A stretch of DNA of 34,135 nucleotides from Phycisphaera mikurensis (GTDB taxonomy: Bacteria > Planctomycetota > Phycisphaerae > UBA1845), in contig SBAX01000230.1 of assembly GCA_005240095.1 (NCBI GenBank), positions 1 through 34,135 on the forward strand. The letters run 5' to 3'. The position numbers and the translations under genes are program-made. Shown in pieces: positions 7,954 to 15,347 of the stretch. Every line of letters begins with the position of its first letter. Within the stretch, counting starts at the first letter, position 1. Under the pieces are notes generated by a model. The model did not search any database. It had not been told where the DNA came from and was given only the letters and a program-made list of their open reading frames with translations.

Positions 7954-9395
7954 GTCCTGATACGCAACAGCTTCTGCGCTCCTTGCCTTCCGTGTCGGCG
8001 CTCTTGGAGCACGAGGAGGTCAAGGACTGGCTGCACGGGCTGCCTCGAAACACGGTGGTGACGGCCGTCCAGGAGGCGGTGGCGGCGGCGCGGAAAGCCA
8101 TCGTCGAGGGAGCCGTGCGCGAGCCAGTGGATGTGCATCAGGTGCTGGCCCGGGCGGAGGAGGAGCTGGTCCGCCGATCGCTGCCGTCGCCGCGTCGGGT
8201 GATCAACGCCACGGGGATCGTGCTGCACACAGGCCTGGGCCGGGCCCCGCTCAGCGATGCGGCCATCGAGGCCATCGTCGAGGGTGCTTCGGGCTATTGC
8301 AATCTGGAACTGGACCTGGCTACGGGTGAACGTGGGCGCCGAAGCGACCACGTGGCGCAGCTTCTGCGTACCCTCAGCGGCGCGGAAGCAGCGACGGTGG
8401 TGAACAATAACGCCGCGGCAACGCTCCTGATCCTGCACGTCCTGGCCGGAGGACGGGAGGTGATCGTCTCCCGCGGGCAGCTTATCGAAATCGGGGGGAG
8501 CTTCCGCCTGCCGGACATCATGCGGGCCAGCGGGGCGATCCTGCGCGAAGTCGGCACGACGAATCGAACACGTCTTTCGGACTATGAAACAGCGATCACG
8601 GACAACACCGCGGCGCTGCTTCGTGTGCACACCAGCAACTATCGCGTGGTGGGCTTCACCGAGGACGTGGCCATCGGGTCATTGGCGGAGCTCGCCCATC
8701 GCCGCGCTCTGATCGCCATCGATGACCTGGGCAGCGGAGTGCTGTTCGATGCGAAGAGCATGGGGCTGCCGGATGAGCCGTGCGTGACTTCCTCGATTGC
8801 CGCCGGCGCGGATATCGTCTGCTTTTCGGGCGACAAGCTGCTCGGCGGACCGCAGTGCGGGGTAATCGTGGGGAAGAAGGGGCTGATCGATCGCATCAAC
8901 GCCCATCCGCTCATGCGGACCTATCGGGTGGACAAGCTGACGCTGCTGGCGCTGGAAGCGACCCTGCGGCACTATCAGGACCTTGAAGATGCGATGATCA
9001 GCGTGCCGACGCTGGCCATGCTGCGGGCATCGCCGGATGAACTGGCCGACCGCGCCCGCGCTCTGCAGGAGCAACTCACGAAGGCCGCTCCCGGCGAGGA
9101 GTTCCTGGTGTGCTCGGACGTGGGCTTTGCGGGCGGGGGCTCCATGCCCGCGGAGGAATTGCCCACCGTGGTGGTGCAGTGGCGTCCCTCGCGGCAATCG
9201 GCCCAGCAGGCGGTGAGCGCTCTGCGCGAGGCCGACTCGCCGGTGGTCGCCCGCGTGCGGGACGACGCGGTGTGCTTCGACCTTCGCACCATCCGGCCCG
9301 TGGACCTTGAGCCGCTGGTAGCGTCGGTGGCCGCCGTGGCGTGGGAGGAGGGAGAGGAGCCTCCGCGCGGCGGCATCCCCTTGCCGCTGCTGTAG
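7950..9395 (+). CDS. selA: L-seryl-tRNA(Sec) selenium transferase SelA
   Basis: 481 residues, a pyridoxal-phosphate enzyme that converts Ser-tRNA(Sec) to Sec-tRNA(Sec) using selenophosphate. Family signatures are the N-terminal LLRSLPSVSALLEHEEV, NATGIVLHTGLGRAPLSD, VNNNAAATLL, AIDDLGSG, and the PLP lysine region FSGDKLLGGPQCG. The start overlaps the selB stop (ATGA, 7950-7953) and has GGAGG 4 bases upstream. The cell also needs selC (tRNA-Sec) and selD; neither is in the window, and I found no convincing selC fold in the flanking intergenic regions. Presence of the operon implies UGA recoding somewhere in this genome. Confidence 0.96.
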   Translation: MSPDTQQLLRSLPSVSALLEHEEVKDWLHGLPRNTVVTAVQEAVAAARKAIVEGAVREPVDVHQVLARAEEELVRRSLPSPRRVINATGIVLHTGLGRAPLSDAAIEAIVEGASGYCNLELDLATGERGRRSDHVAQLLRTLSGAEAATVVNNNAAATLLILHVLAGGREVIVSRGQLIEIGGSFRLPDIMRASGAILREVGTTNRTRLSDYETAITDNTAALLRVHTSNYRVVGFTEDVAIGSLAELAHRRALIAIDDLGSGVLFDAKSMGLPDEPCVTSSIAAGADIVCFSGDKLLGGPQCGVIVGKKGLIDRINAHPLMRTYRVDKLTLLALEATLRHYQDLEDAMISVPTLAMLRASPDELADRARALQEQLTKAAPGEEFLVCSDVGFAGGGSMPAEELPTVVVQWRPSRQSAQQAVSALREADSPVVARVRDDAVCFDLRTIRPVDLEPLVASVAAVAWEEGEEPPRGGIPLPLL

Positions 9396-9405
9396 CCTTC
9401 TTTGA

Positions 9406-10014
9406 CTACGCAACCGCTTCCGTCGTCGTGGGTTCTCTGCGTCCGCGGAGCCAGCGGACGAGCAGAAAGATTCCCGCGATGGCGCCCAGGCCAATCAGCG
9501 GAAGATACTTGTCGCCGGCCCGCTCCGGCACGGGGATTTCCACATTAGCGACGACGGCCTCGGTGTCGTCGGCGAACCGCACGCGAACGTTGCCCCGCCC
9601 GCGCATGGTTCCCTTGGTGGCCACCTGCATGCTGAAAGCGGCGGAGTCCCGTGGGGCGATCCCGCCCGCGGCCGATGGGGCCCGCGCCGTACACACCCCT
9701 GGCCGGTCTTCCACGCCCACGTTGACCATGTACGTAGCTTCGCTCTTCCAGCCCTGGGGCACGAAGAAGAGCGTGGCGTGGTAATGCGGGAACTCGGCGA
9801 GGACGATCGGCGAGGAGTGATTGTTGGTGACCGTCCAGTTGTAGCGATGTCCGCCGGGCTCTGCTCCGCCAACGATGGTAACCCGGTTTTCGGCGTCGGC
9901 CGCGGCTTGCCATAGGGTCAGCGCTGCGAAAGCCACAAGGAACCTGTGGTTCCCTGCTCGGGCCGATCGCCGATCTGAGTTGCTCAAGCACATCGGACGG
10001 AAGTTCAACTCCAT
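9406..10014 (-). CDS. Secreted protein with C-terminal membrane anchor
   Basis: 202 residues from the ATG at 10014. A basic N-terminus and hydrophobic stretch FLVAFAALTLWQAAADA form a signal peptide. The extracytoplasmic part (GGHRYNWTVTNNHSSPIVLA, later APRDSAAFSMQV) looks like one or two Ig-like beta-sandwich domains. YLPLIGLGAIAGIFLLVRWL followed by RGRREP forms a C-terminal anchor with a basic cytoplasmic tail. I do not know the family. The ATG at 10014 is favoured because a TAGTAT box lies 5 bases upstream; an ATG at 9993 and a TTG at 10062 are alternatives. It converges with selA, with 10 bases between the stop codons. Confidence 0.75.
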   Translation of the reverse strand: MELNFRPMCLSNSDRRSARAGNHRFLVAFAALTLWQAAADAENRVTIVGGAEPGGHRYNWTVTNNHSSPIVLAEFPHYHATLFFVPQGWKSEATYMVNVGVEDRPGVCTARAPSAAGGIAPRDSAAFSMQVATKGTMRGRGNVRVRFADDTEAVVANVEIPVPERAGDKYLPLIGLGAIAGIFLLVRWLRGRREPTTTEAVA

Positions 10015-10025
10015 CTTCGATACTA
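10015..10025 (-). promoter_or_regulatory. Candidate -10 box for leaderless mRNA
   Basis: On the minus strand TAGTAT (10025-10020) ends 5 bases before the ATG at 10014. No Shine-Dalgarno sequence precedes this start. The -35 position is not recognisable. Confidence 0.35.
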
Positions 10026-10146
10026 TCGGCGGATAAGCTACACGCTCGGTCGCGCAGGACAACTACGCCCGCGTCGAGCCGAAGTGATGAACGAATGGCT
10101 CGGCAGGAGCGTCAATGAGCACCGGGACAGGCCTCCCTCCCAATTG

Positions 10147-10209
10147 CCCTCACCCCGGCCCTCTCCCGAGGGGAGAGGGGACGCGGCTCGGCAGAAGCCT
10201 CGCCCTCCC
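10147..10209. repeat. Family D and family C repeats in tandem
   Basis: 10147-10180 is the cleanest family D copy: CCCTCACCCCGG, then a CCCTCTCCC/GGGGAGAGGGG hairpin. 10183-10209 is family C with one change (GCAGAAGCC instead of GCAGGAGCC). A partial family C piece (GGCTCGGCAGGAGC) lies at 10099-10112. The tandem sits 40 bases before the FG-GAP gene and immediately upstream of its TATAAT box. Confidence 0.85.
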
Positions 10210-10221
10210 CGGAAAGGTGAC

Positions 10222-10227
10222 TATAAT
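10222..10227 (+). promoter_or_regulatory. TATAAT box upstream of the FG-GAP gene
   Basis: A consensus TATAAT lies 22 bases before the ATG at 10250, allowing a short leader of about 16 bases that contains GCCGGAGCC. The expected -35 position falls within the family C repeat and is not consensus. Confidence 0.45.
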
Positions 10228-10249
10228 CGCCCTCACGGGGGCCGGAGCC

Positions 10250-11851
10250 ATGCGACAGGGGTATGCGGCGACGTTCGTATTGACCGGACTGTGTTCGGTT
10301 CACGCTCTTGCCGCGGATCTGCAGGTCATCAGTGTCACGCCGGCACGACACGCGCTCAACGTGCCTCGCGAAACGCCGATCGTCGTCCAGTTCGATAAGC
10401 CGGTGAAGCCCAACTCGGTCGTGCCCCTGCAAAGCTTCTGGTCCTTCGGGCGCTGGAGCGGAACGGTACAGGGGACGTTTAGCTTCTCCAACGGCGACAC
10501 GACCGTCACGCTTACGCCCAATCAGCCGTTCTCCGCGGGCGAGCTGGTGACCGTCTTCCTGTCGCACGACATTGAGGCCGCGGACAACACGACCCTGCGG
10601 GCGGGCGGATACTCCTTCCAGTTCTGGACGAAGGCCAATCCCGCGGCCATGGACTTCCAGGAAATCGCCTCCATGACCACGCGGACCACGCCGTCGCAGC
10701 CCTCCACGGCCTACGGCGGCATTGCCTCCGATCTCGACGGCGACCGCTTCCTTGATTTGACCATCGTCAATGAGGAAACCGCAGACCTGCGGGTCTTTCT
10801 AAACCGGGCAGACAATACGGGCCTGTTCGAGCCCTTCCTTCAACCCACGTTTGCGGCGGGATTTCACGCCAGTCCCTCGGAGTCCGCGGACTTCAACCGA
10901 GACGGCAAGGTGGACATCTGCGTGGCCAACATCCTCGACAGTAGCGTGTCCATCCTGCTCGGTAACGGCGACGGCACGTTCGCTACGCAGCAGAAGATCA
11001 CTGTGGGCCTGCGACCCCGAGGCATCGCGGTGATGGATGCGGACGGCGACGGCGATGTGGACATCGCCAACTCCAATTACGTCTCGACCGCAGGGGACGT
11101 ATCGCTGCTGCTCAACGACGGCTCGGGAGCGTTCGGGACGCCCGGCTACTTCGAAACCGGGTTCAACGGGGAGTGGGCCCTGGGCTCGGCGGATATGAAC
11201 CACGACGGGATTCTCGATCTCGTCGTGGGATGCCAGACGGCGCAGCGGATGGTGGTGATGCTCGGCACCGGCGCGGGCACATTCACGCCGGGCGCATCGC
11301 AGAGCAGCGACGGGGCGGTGTGGATGCTCAACACGGGCGACCTCAACGGCGACGGGACGGAGGACGTGGCCGTGGGCAACAGCGGCAGCAACCGGGCGGC
11401 CATCCTCTTCGGAGACGGAGCGGGCAATCTTGGCGCCCCCGTGCGATACCTGACCGACCCGTTCACCATCGCCACGGACGTTGGCGACCTGGACGGCGAT
11501 GGCGATCTGGATTGGGTGACCTCAAGCTACTCCGGCGACTGGTGGATCTACGCGAACAACGGGGCGGGGGCGTTCACCTTCGTCCGCGAGTTCGCCTCGC
11601 CCACGGCCGCCTCCTGCGCCCTCATCTTCGACTTCGACAACGACTTCGACCTGGACCTGGCCCTCATCGACGAAGAGGAAGACCTCGTCATCCTCATGAA
11701 AAACAGCGGAACCACGCTGGTGCCGGCGCTGTCGCAGGGGGCGATGCTCGCGTTCGCAGCGTTGTTATGCATCGCTGGCGCTGTTCTCGCACAACGCCGC
11801 GCGAGCAGGTCGCGCAACGCACGGATGGGCTTGGCTCCTCGCACCTGCTAA
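10250..11851 (+). CDS. Secreted FG-GAP/VCBS repeat protein with IPTL-CTERM-like tail
   Basis: 533 residues. The signal peptide GYAATFVLTGLCSVHALAA is followed by a bacterial Ig-like (Big_5/SbsA) domain (about 23-130: VISVTPARHALNVPRETPIVV, FDKPVKPNS). Then come at least six FG-GAP/VCBS blades with calcium loops such as DLDGDRFLDL, DFNRDGKVDI, DADGDGDVDI, DMNHDGILDL, DLNGDGTEDV and DLDGDGDLDW. This predicts an extracellular beta-propeller, perhaps for adhesion or polymer binding. The C-terminus VPALSQGAMLAFAALLC plus QRRASRSR resembles the IPTL-CTERM sorting signal. The ATG at 10250 is chosen for the signal peptide and GGAG just upstream; the longer frame from 10115 would translate the repeat block. 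Confidence 0.85.
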   Translation: MRQGYAATFVLTGLCSVHALAADLQVISVTPARHALNVPRETPIVVQFDKPVKPNSVVPLQSFWSFGRWSGTVQGTFSFSNGDTTVTLTPNQPFSAGELVTVFLSHDIEAADNTTLRAGGYSFQFWTKANPAAMDFQEIASMTTRTTPSQPSTAYGGIASDLDGDRFLDLTIVNEETADLRVFLNRADNTGLFEPFLQPTFAAGFHASPSESADFNRDGKVDICVANILDSSVSILLGNGDGTFATQQKITVGLRPRGIAVMDADGDGDVDIANSNYVSTAGDVSLLLNDGSGAFGTPGYFETGFNGEWALGSADMNHDGILDLVVGCQTAQRMVVMLGTGAGTFTPGASQSSDGAVWMLNTGDLNGDGTEDVAVGNSGSNRAAILFGDGAGNLGAPVRYLTDPFTIATDVGDLDGDGDLDWVTSSYSGDWWIYANNGAGAFTFVREFASPTAASCALIFDFDNDFDLDLALIDEEEDLVILMKNSGTTLVPALSQGAMLAFAALLCIAGAVLAQRRASRSRNARMGLAPRTC

Positions 11852-11890
11852 ACTGGCAATTCAGGACGAGCGTACCATGGCGAACAGGCG

Positions 11891-11976
11891 TATAATCTAC
11901 CGTGTCCACGCCATCCGGCGTGTCCGCCGACGATATTCGCATGGCCCTGGAGAACGGCGAAGTGATCGCCGCGTGA
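11891..11976 (+). other. TATAAT box followed by a 24-codon open frame
   Basis: TATAAT (11891-11896) is followed after 5 bases by GTG (11902) opening a frame of 24 codons, STPSGVSADDIRMALENGEV and a short tail, ending TGA at 11974-11976. Its codon choice fits the local genes, and the ADDIRMALENGEV stretch looks like a helix from a real protein. It may be a truncated N-terminus, a leader peptide or chance. The remaining bases between 11852 and 12010 show nothing else. Confidence 0.25.
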
Positions 11977-12010
11977 TCGACTCCGAGCGAAGCGATCGTC
12001 TCGTGCGCGG

Positions 12011-12412
12011 CTAGGCAGGGCGGGGCGCGGGTTCAATTCGCGTGCCACATTCAGGGCAAACGCCGGAGACGTTACCCACGAGCGAGTAGCCGCATTTCCG
12101 GCACCGTGGCGGGTCTTGCACTACCGCCTGATTCGCATGGCGATGGCGACTGATGAATACCGCTGCGCCGAAGACGAGAAACCCGGTAGCAACCAAGTCG
12201 GCCACGAACCCTCCAGCGCGGAACGTGACCTTCGGAGTCCGGTCTCTAAGAACAGCTCTATTCGGAACTGCCACCTCCAACCACGGGAACGGCAGCCCAA
12301 ATCCGGTTGTTTGGTAAGCCTCACGCCCGCTAACCCAAACCAAGCTGCCCAGAAGGGAAAGGGTCAGAAATGACAGGATGACGGCGATGCTCAGGGCTGT
12401 CTTGCGATTCAT
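12011..12412 (-). CDS. Membrane protein with C-terminal zinc ribbon
   Basis: 133 residues from the ATG at 12412. There is an N-terminal transmembrane helix (LSIAVILSFLTLSLLGSLVWV), an extracytoplasmic middle, a second helix (DLVATGFLVFGAAVFI) and a C-terminal zinc ribbon CRKCGYSLVG...CPECGTRI. This ribbon is common in planctomycete membrane proteins of unknown role. A longer version could begin at GTG 12481, which lies 11 bases after a TACAAT box (12498-12493, minus strand). The gene is less G+C-rich than its neighbours. Function unknown. Confidence 0.72.
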   Translation of the reverse strand: MNRKTALSIAVILSFLTLSLLGSLVWVSGREAYQTTGFGLPFPWLEVAVPNRAVLRDRTPKVTFRAGGFVADLVATGFLVFGAAVFISRHRHANQAVVQDPPRCRKCGYSLVGNVSGVCPECGTRIEPAPRPA

Positions 12413-12567
12413 CGATGCCTGCTTGCCGATGCCAATTGCCCCCTCGATTACTCGATTCGTCCCGATCGTCGGATGGTTCACCTATCCACAACATTGTACC
12501 GCGCCCCGGGGACCCTTCTTCCGCCTGGTCAGTCGTCCCTCCGGGACTACCTGACTCTACCGGCTTA

Positions 12568-12587
12568 CCCCGCGTTGAAACGCGGGG
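12568..12587. repeat. Family F palindrome
   Basis: CCCCGCGTT-GA-AACGCGGGG is a perfect 9-bp stem, with TTA before it and CTAC after it. Around it lie a smaller GTCCC/GGGAC palindrome (12535-12547) and an inverted pair, CCGATCGGC (about 12636) and GCCGATCGG (about 12680). I see no gene between 12482 and 12708. Confidence 0.75.
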
Positions 12588-12708
12588 CTACTCTCGAACG
12601 TACCTCCGGCACGACTGCACGGCGCATGTTTCGACCGATCGGCAACAGGTCGCGCACCCACTACGCCGACGCTACAGTCGCCGATCGGGCTGCGGACAAG
12701 GCGCGACC

Positions 12709-14238
12709 CTACAACTGTCGATCGAGGCGGCGGTAGTGGATGGCCTCGGAGACGTGCTCGGCGTCGACGTGGTCGCGGTCGGCGAGGTCGGCGATGGTGC
12801 GGGCCACGCGCAAGACCTTGTCGTGGGCGCGGGCGGAGAGGCCCAACTCGGTCATGGCTTGGCGCAGGACTAACTCTGCCGTCTCGTCGAGCTTGCAGTG
12901 CTCGCGAAGCATCTTGCCGGTCATGCGCCCGTTGGTCTGCGTGGGATTGTCGGCAAAGCGGCGGAACTGCCTTTCACGGGCCTTGAGCACCTGCCCGCGC
13001 ATCTCGCTGGACGGGGTGCCGTCCTGCTGACTGCGGAGCATCGTAAAAGGCACGCCGGGCACTTCGATGTGGATGTCGATGCGGTCCAGCAGCGGGCCGC
13101 TGATCCGCGAAAGATACTTGTCGATCTGCAGCGGAGTGCATTTGCAGCTCTTGCGGGGGTCGGTGTAGTAGCCGCATGGGCAGGGATTCATTGCGGCCAC
13201 CAAGGTGAAGGCGGCCGGGAAGCTTACCGTGCTCTGGGCCCGGGCGATGGTCACGCGGGCGTCCTCCAACGGCTGCCGCAGGGCCTCCAGAGCCGGGCGG
13301 GTGAACTCCGGGAATTCATCGAGAAAGAGCACGCCGTAGTGGGCCAGCGATACTTCGCCGGCTTGGGGGATTGAGCCTCCGCCGACGAGCGCTGGCGTGC
13401 TGGCGGAATGATGCGGCGTACGCACCGGACGCCGGGCGAGCAGGGCCATGCCCGGCGGCAGCTCGCCGGACACGGAGTGAATCCGCGTGGTCTCCAGAGA
13501 CTCTTCGAGCGTGAGCGGCGGCAGGATGGTGGGCAGGCGCTTGGCGAGCATGGTCTTGCCGCTGCCGGGGGGCCCGATGAGCAGCACGTTGTGTCCGCCG
13601 GCGGCGGCGATGACCATGGCCCGCTTGACGTGCTCCTGCCCGCGGACCTCGCTGAAGTCGCAGTCGTAGAGTGAGGAGTCGGCGAAGACCTTGCTGATGT
13701 CGATGGTCCGGGGCTCGATGGGAAGCTGCCCGGCGAGGAACCCCACGGCCTCGGTCAGGGAGCTGACGGGGATGACCTCGACGGCCTCGACGACGGCGGC
13801 CTCGGCGGCGTTCTCCACCGGGACGATGACTCCGCGAAGGTTTTGCTGCTTGGCCAGCAGGGCCACGGAGAGCGCTCCGCGGGTCATGCGGATGCGCCCG
13901 TCGAGGGCCAGCTCTCCGGCGACGAGATATTGCCCGATGGTGTCGGAGATGACATCGCCGTTGGCGAAGAGGATGCCCAAGGCGATGGGCAGGTCGAAGG
14001 CCGGGCCTTCCTTGCGGACGTCGGCCGGGGCGAGGTTGATGACCGTCTTGTGCCGCGGGAAGAGATAGCCCGAGTTCTGCATCGCGGTGCGGACCCGCTC
14101 GATGCTTTCCTTGACGGCCGCATCGGGCAGGCCCACCAGCGTGGCCCCGGAGAATCCCCGCCGGGCCACGTCGACCTCCACCTCCACGGGCACGGCCTCA
14201 ATGCCGGAAAACGTCGCGCTGTGCAGTCGGGCGACCAT
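12709..14238 (-). CDS. comM: YifB/ComM-family Mg chelatase-like AAA+ ATPase
   Basis: 509 residues, the usual length. Members related to ComM are hexameric helicases that promote branch migration during natural transformation. The N-terminal domain has the Lon-like fold (GLPDAAVKESIERVRTAMQN, NLAPADVRKEGPAFDLPIAL). The AAA+ core has Walker A GPPGSGKTMLAKRLP, Walker B GVLFLDEFPEF, and the Cys-rich CPCGYYTDPRKSCKCTP insert. The C-terminal Mg_chelatase_C segment contains LSARAHDKVLRVARTIADL. The ATG at 14238 is 6 bases after a TAGAAT box and lacks a Shine-Dalgarno sequence. It stands alone on the minus strand, with octamer and heptamer tandem repeats directly upstream. The ortholog-level function is inferred from the family. 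Confidence 0.95.
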   Translation of the reverse strand: MVARLHSATFSGIEAVPVEVEVDVARRGFSGATLVGLPDAAVKESIERVRTAMQNSGYLFPRHKTVINLAPADVRKEGPAFDLPIALGILFANGDVISDTIGQYLVAGELALDGRIRMTRGALSVALLAKQQNLRGVIVPVENAAEAAVVEAVEVIPVSSLTEAVGFLAGQLPIEPRTIDISKVFADSSLYDCDFSEVRGQEHVKRAMVIAAAGGHNVLLIGPPGSGKTMLAKRLPTILPPLTLEESLETTRIHSVSGELPPGMALLARRPVRTPHHSASTPALVGGGSIPQAGEVSLAHYGVLFLDEFPEFTRPALEALRQPLEDARVTIARAQSTVSFPAAFTLVAAMNPCPCGYYTDPRKSCKCTPLQIDKYLSRISGPLLDRIDIHIEVPGVPFTMLRSQQDGTPSSEMRGQVLKARERQFRRFADNPTQTNGRMTGKMLREHCKLDETAELVLRQAMTELGLSARAHDKVLRVARTIADLADRDHVDAEHVSEAIHYRRLDRQL

Positions 14239-14250
14239 GGGGACATTCTA
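14239..14250 (-). promoter_or_regulatory. Candidate -10 box for leaderless comM mRNA
   Basis: On the minus strand TAGAAT (14250-14245) matches five of six consensus bases and ends 6 bases before the ATG at 14238. The -35 region falls in the octamer repeat array and has no consensus hexamer. Confidence 0.45.
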
Positions 14251-14252
14251 CG

Positions 14253-14351
14253 GCGACGAAGCGACGAAGCCACGGAGCGACGAAGCGACGGCGGGACATA
14301 GGGACGAAGTAGGGGCGCCCGCAATCGACAATCGCAAATCGACAATCGACA
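14253..14351. repeat. Octamer and heptamer tandem repeats upstream of comM
   Basis: 14253-14292 holds five 8-bp units (GCGACGAA, GCGACGAA, GCCACGGA, GCGACGAA, GCGACGGC), followed by two GGGACNNA-type units like those inside alaS. 14324-14351 holds four 7-bp units, ATCGACA-ATCGCAA-ATCGACA-ATCGACA. Both arrays lie between the comM start and tRNA-Arg. Confidence 0.8.
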
Positions 14352-14419
14352 ATTGGTGGGGGCCGCGTTCGAACGTTTGACAGCCCCTCCGAGGCGGCTA
14401 CACTGGCGGACCAGGAAAA

Positions 14420-14493
14420 GTCCCCGTGGCACAATTGGATAGCGCGTCGGCCTCCGGAGCCGAAGGTTGCAGGTTCGAATCCTGCCGGGGACG
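14420..14493 (+). tRNA. tRNA-Arg(CCG)
   Basis: 74 nt. The acceptor stem GTCCCCG/CGGGGAC, D arm GCAC/GCGC, anticodon stem TCGGC/GCCGA with loop CTCCGGA (anticodon CCG), five-base variable loop AGGTT, and T arm GCAGG-TTCGAAT-CCTGC all pair. The discriminator is G, and no CCA is encoded. The 3' 45 nt plus one base are duplicated at 15214-15259. Confidence 0.97.
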
Positions 14494-14572
14494 CGTTCTG
14501 GGAAAAAGTCAAGACCGCAACCTCACTCCTGGCGTTGCCTTTTTGCCTGAACCGCCAAGCCCCAGGCACGCC

Positions 14573-14866
14573 CTATTCATTGAACAGTTGCGGGATGTCT
14601 CGCGCCCCGTGAAGCACGCGAATAAACTCGATGCCATCGTTGATTGGCCGGTAGAAGATCAGGTAGTTGCCCACCGGAAAGCTCCGCAAGCCCGGCGCCA
14701 GTTCCTCACAGAGCCGGCCAATCCCCGGGGCCACAGCAAGCAGAGCCAATGTGTCGTCGAACCGATCGAGGAGACGGTCGGCCGCTACGAGGTTGTCGGC
14801 AGCGATGTGGTCCCAGATCTCCGCGTAGTCCTGCCGCGACTGGGCCGTTCGCAGGATGCGGGCCAT
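14573..14866 (-). CDS. Type II toxin, RelE/ParE superfamily
   Basis: 97 residues, the normal length. The family either cleaves ribosome-bound mRNA (RelE) or poisons DNA gyrase (ParE). Hallmarks are AQSRQDYAEIWDHIAADN, RFDDTLALLAVAPGIGRLCE, LRSFPVGNYLIFYRPINDG and IEFIRVLHGARDIPQLF. The F/Y-rich YLIFYR and RVLHGARD blocks are those of the ParE branch. The ATG overlaps the antitoxin TGA by one base (TGATG, 14868-14864), so it is translated after the antitoxin. It is the 3' gene of the pair, ending 79 bases from tRNA-Arg. Which target it poisons cannot be told from sequence. Confidence 0.9.
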   Translation of the reverse strand: MARILRTAQSRQDYAEIWDHIAADNLVAADRLLDRFDDTLALLAVAPGIGRLCEELAPGLRSFPVGNYLIFYRPINDGIEFIRVLHGARDIPQLFNE

Positions 14867-15171
14867 CAGGAGGACCGTTTGCTGCTGAGGCGCCTTCGGC
14901 CTTCAGCCTTGATGACCTGGGCGTCGAACTCCGCGAACTCACCGCGGTCGGCCTGCTGCAGCCCCACGGCGACTTGTCGGCGCAGCTCGGCCAACTCATG
15001 AGGGTCGGTAGGCAGATGCGCCTGGTGGTCTCGAAGAAGGAGCAGGGCGTCGTTAATCATCTCGTTGGCATCGGTAAACTGGCCGGCTCGGACTTTCTCC
15101 GCGACGAACTTCTCCAATTCCGGTGCGAGGCGGATTTCCATCTTGGATTGTTCCTCAGGGGACGACCTCAT
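14866..15171 (-). CDS. ParD-like ribbon-helix-helix antitoxin
   Basis: 101 residues from ATG 15171 (91 from the alternative ATG 15141). The N-terminal MEIRLAPELEKFVAEKV plus RAGQFTDANEMINDALLLLR is a typical CopG/ParD ribbon-helix-helix dimerisation and operator-binding unit. The charged C-terminus would wrap the toxin. A promoter with consensus TTGACA lies upstream. Its -10 box ends 6 bases before ATG 15171, which would make the mRNA leaderless; ATG 15141 instead has GAGG 11 bases upstream and fits the family N-terminus better. The complex probably represses its own promoter, as is usual in the family. Confidence 0.88.
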   Translation of the reverse strand: MRSSPEEQSKMEIRLAPELEKFVAEKVRAGQFTDANEMINDALLLLRDHQAHLPTDPHELAELRRQVAVGLQQADRGEFAEFDAQVIKAEGRRRLSSKRSS

Positions 15172-15177
15172 GCGCGA

Positions 15178-15207
15178 AGTCTAGCGAATGCAGCGGCTTG
15201 GTGTCAA
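15178..15207 (-). promoter_or_regulatory. Promoter of the toxin-antitoxin operon
   Basis: On the minus strand a consensus -35 TTGACA (15207-15202) is followed by an 18-base spacer and TAGACT (15183-15178, four of six matches). It ends 6 bases before ATG 15171. This is the best -35/-10 pair in the window and starts only 7 bases from the duplicated tRNA segment. Confidence 0.65.
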
Positions 15208-15213
15208 GCGTAG

Positions 15214-15259
15214 GGCCTCCGGAGCCGAAGGTTGCAGGTTCAAATCCTGCCGGGGACGC
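15214..15259 (+). repeat. Duplicated 3' part of tRNA-Arg(CCG), att-like
   Basis: 46 bases identical to 14449-14494 except position 15242 (A instead of G). That position falls in the T loop and still gives a purine, so either copy could complete a working tRNA. There is no 5' half here, so this is not a tRNA gene. Confidence 0.9.
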
Positions 15260-15278
15260 TTCACGGAAACGCCGAAAC

Positions 15279-15302
15279 GTCAAAAAGTCAAAAAGTCAAA
15301 AC
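15279..15302. repeat. Three-unit octamer tandem repeat
   Basis: GTCAAAAA-GTCAAAAA-GTCAAAAC, enclosed by two copies of ACGCCGAA-like sequence (15270 and 15301). It lies directly after the tRNA-derived repeat and is unusually A-rich for the region. Confidence 0.7.
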
Positions 15303-15347
15303 GCCGAATTGATAAGGCCACCTTTCTTCATCGACGCTACACCCAAG

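Larger units (their letters stand above)
14449..15259. mobile_element. Putative mini-island: toxin-antitoxin pair between tRNA-derived direct repeats
   Basis: The 46 bases 14449-14494 (anticodon arm to the tRNA end plus one base) recur at 15214-15259 with a single G-to-A change. The repeat period is 765 bp. The only genes between are a ParE-like toxin and a ParD-like antitoxin, with little spare DNA. Duplicated tRNA 3' ends are the usual footprint of tyrosine-recombinase integration, but no integrase is present, so the island would have to use one in trans or have lost it. A relict tandem tRNA gene is the alternative. Confidence 0.6.

Noticed and set aside
8679-9494. Long frames antisense to selA, and similar long opposite-strand frames over alaS, selB, purL and the S46 gene
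   Set aside because: They are shadows produced by high G+C; the sense strand encodes clear families in each case.
10115-10249. An N-terminal extension of the FG-GAP protein by 45 residues
   Set aside because: It translates the family D and C repeats and lies upstream of the TATAAT box; a proper signal peptide starts at ATG 10250.
14253-14351. A CRISPR-like array
   Set aside because: Units are 7 to 8 bp without unique spacers, so these are simple tandem repeats.
15214-15259. A second tRNA-Arg gene
   Set aside because: Only the anticodon arm to 3' end is present; the acceptor 5' strand and D arm are missing, so it is a duplicated 3' segment.
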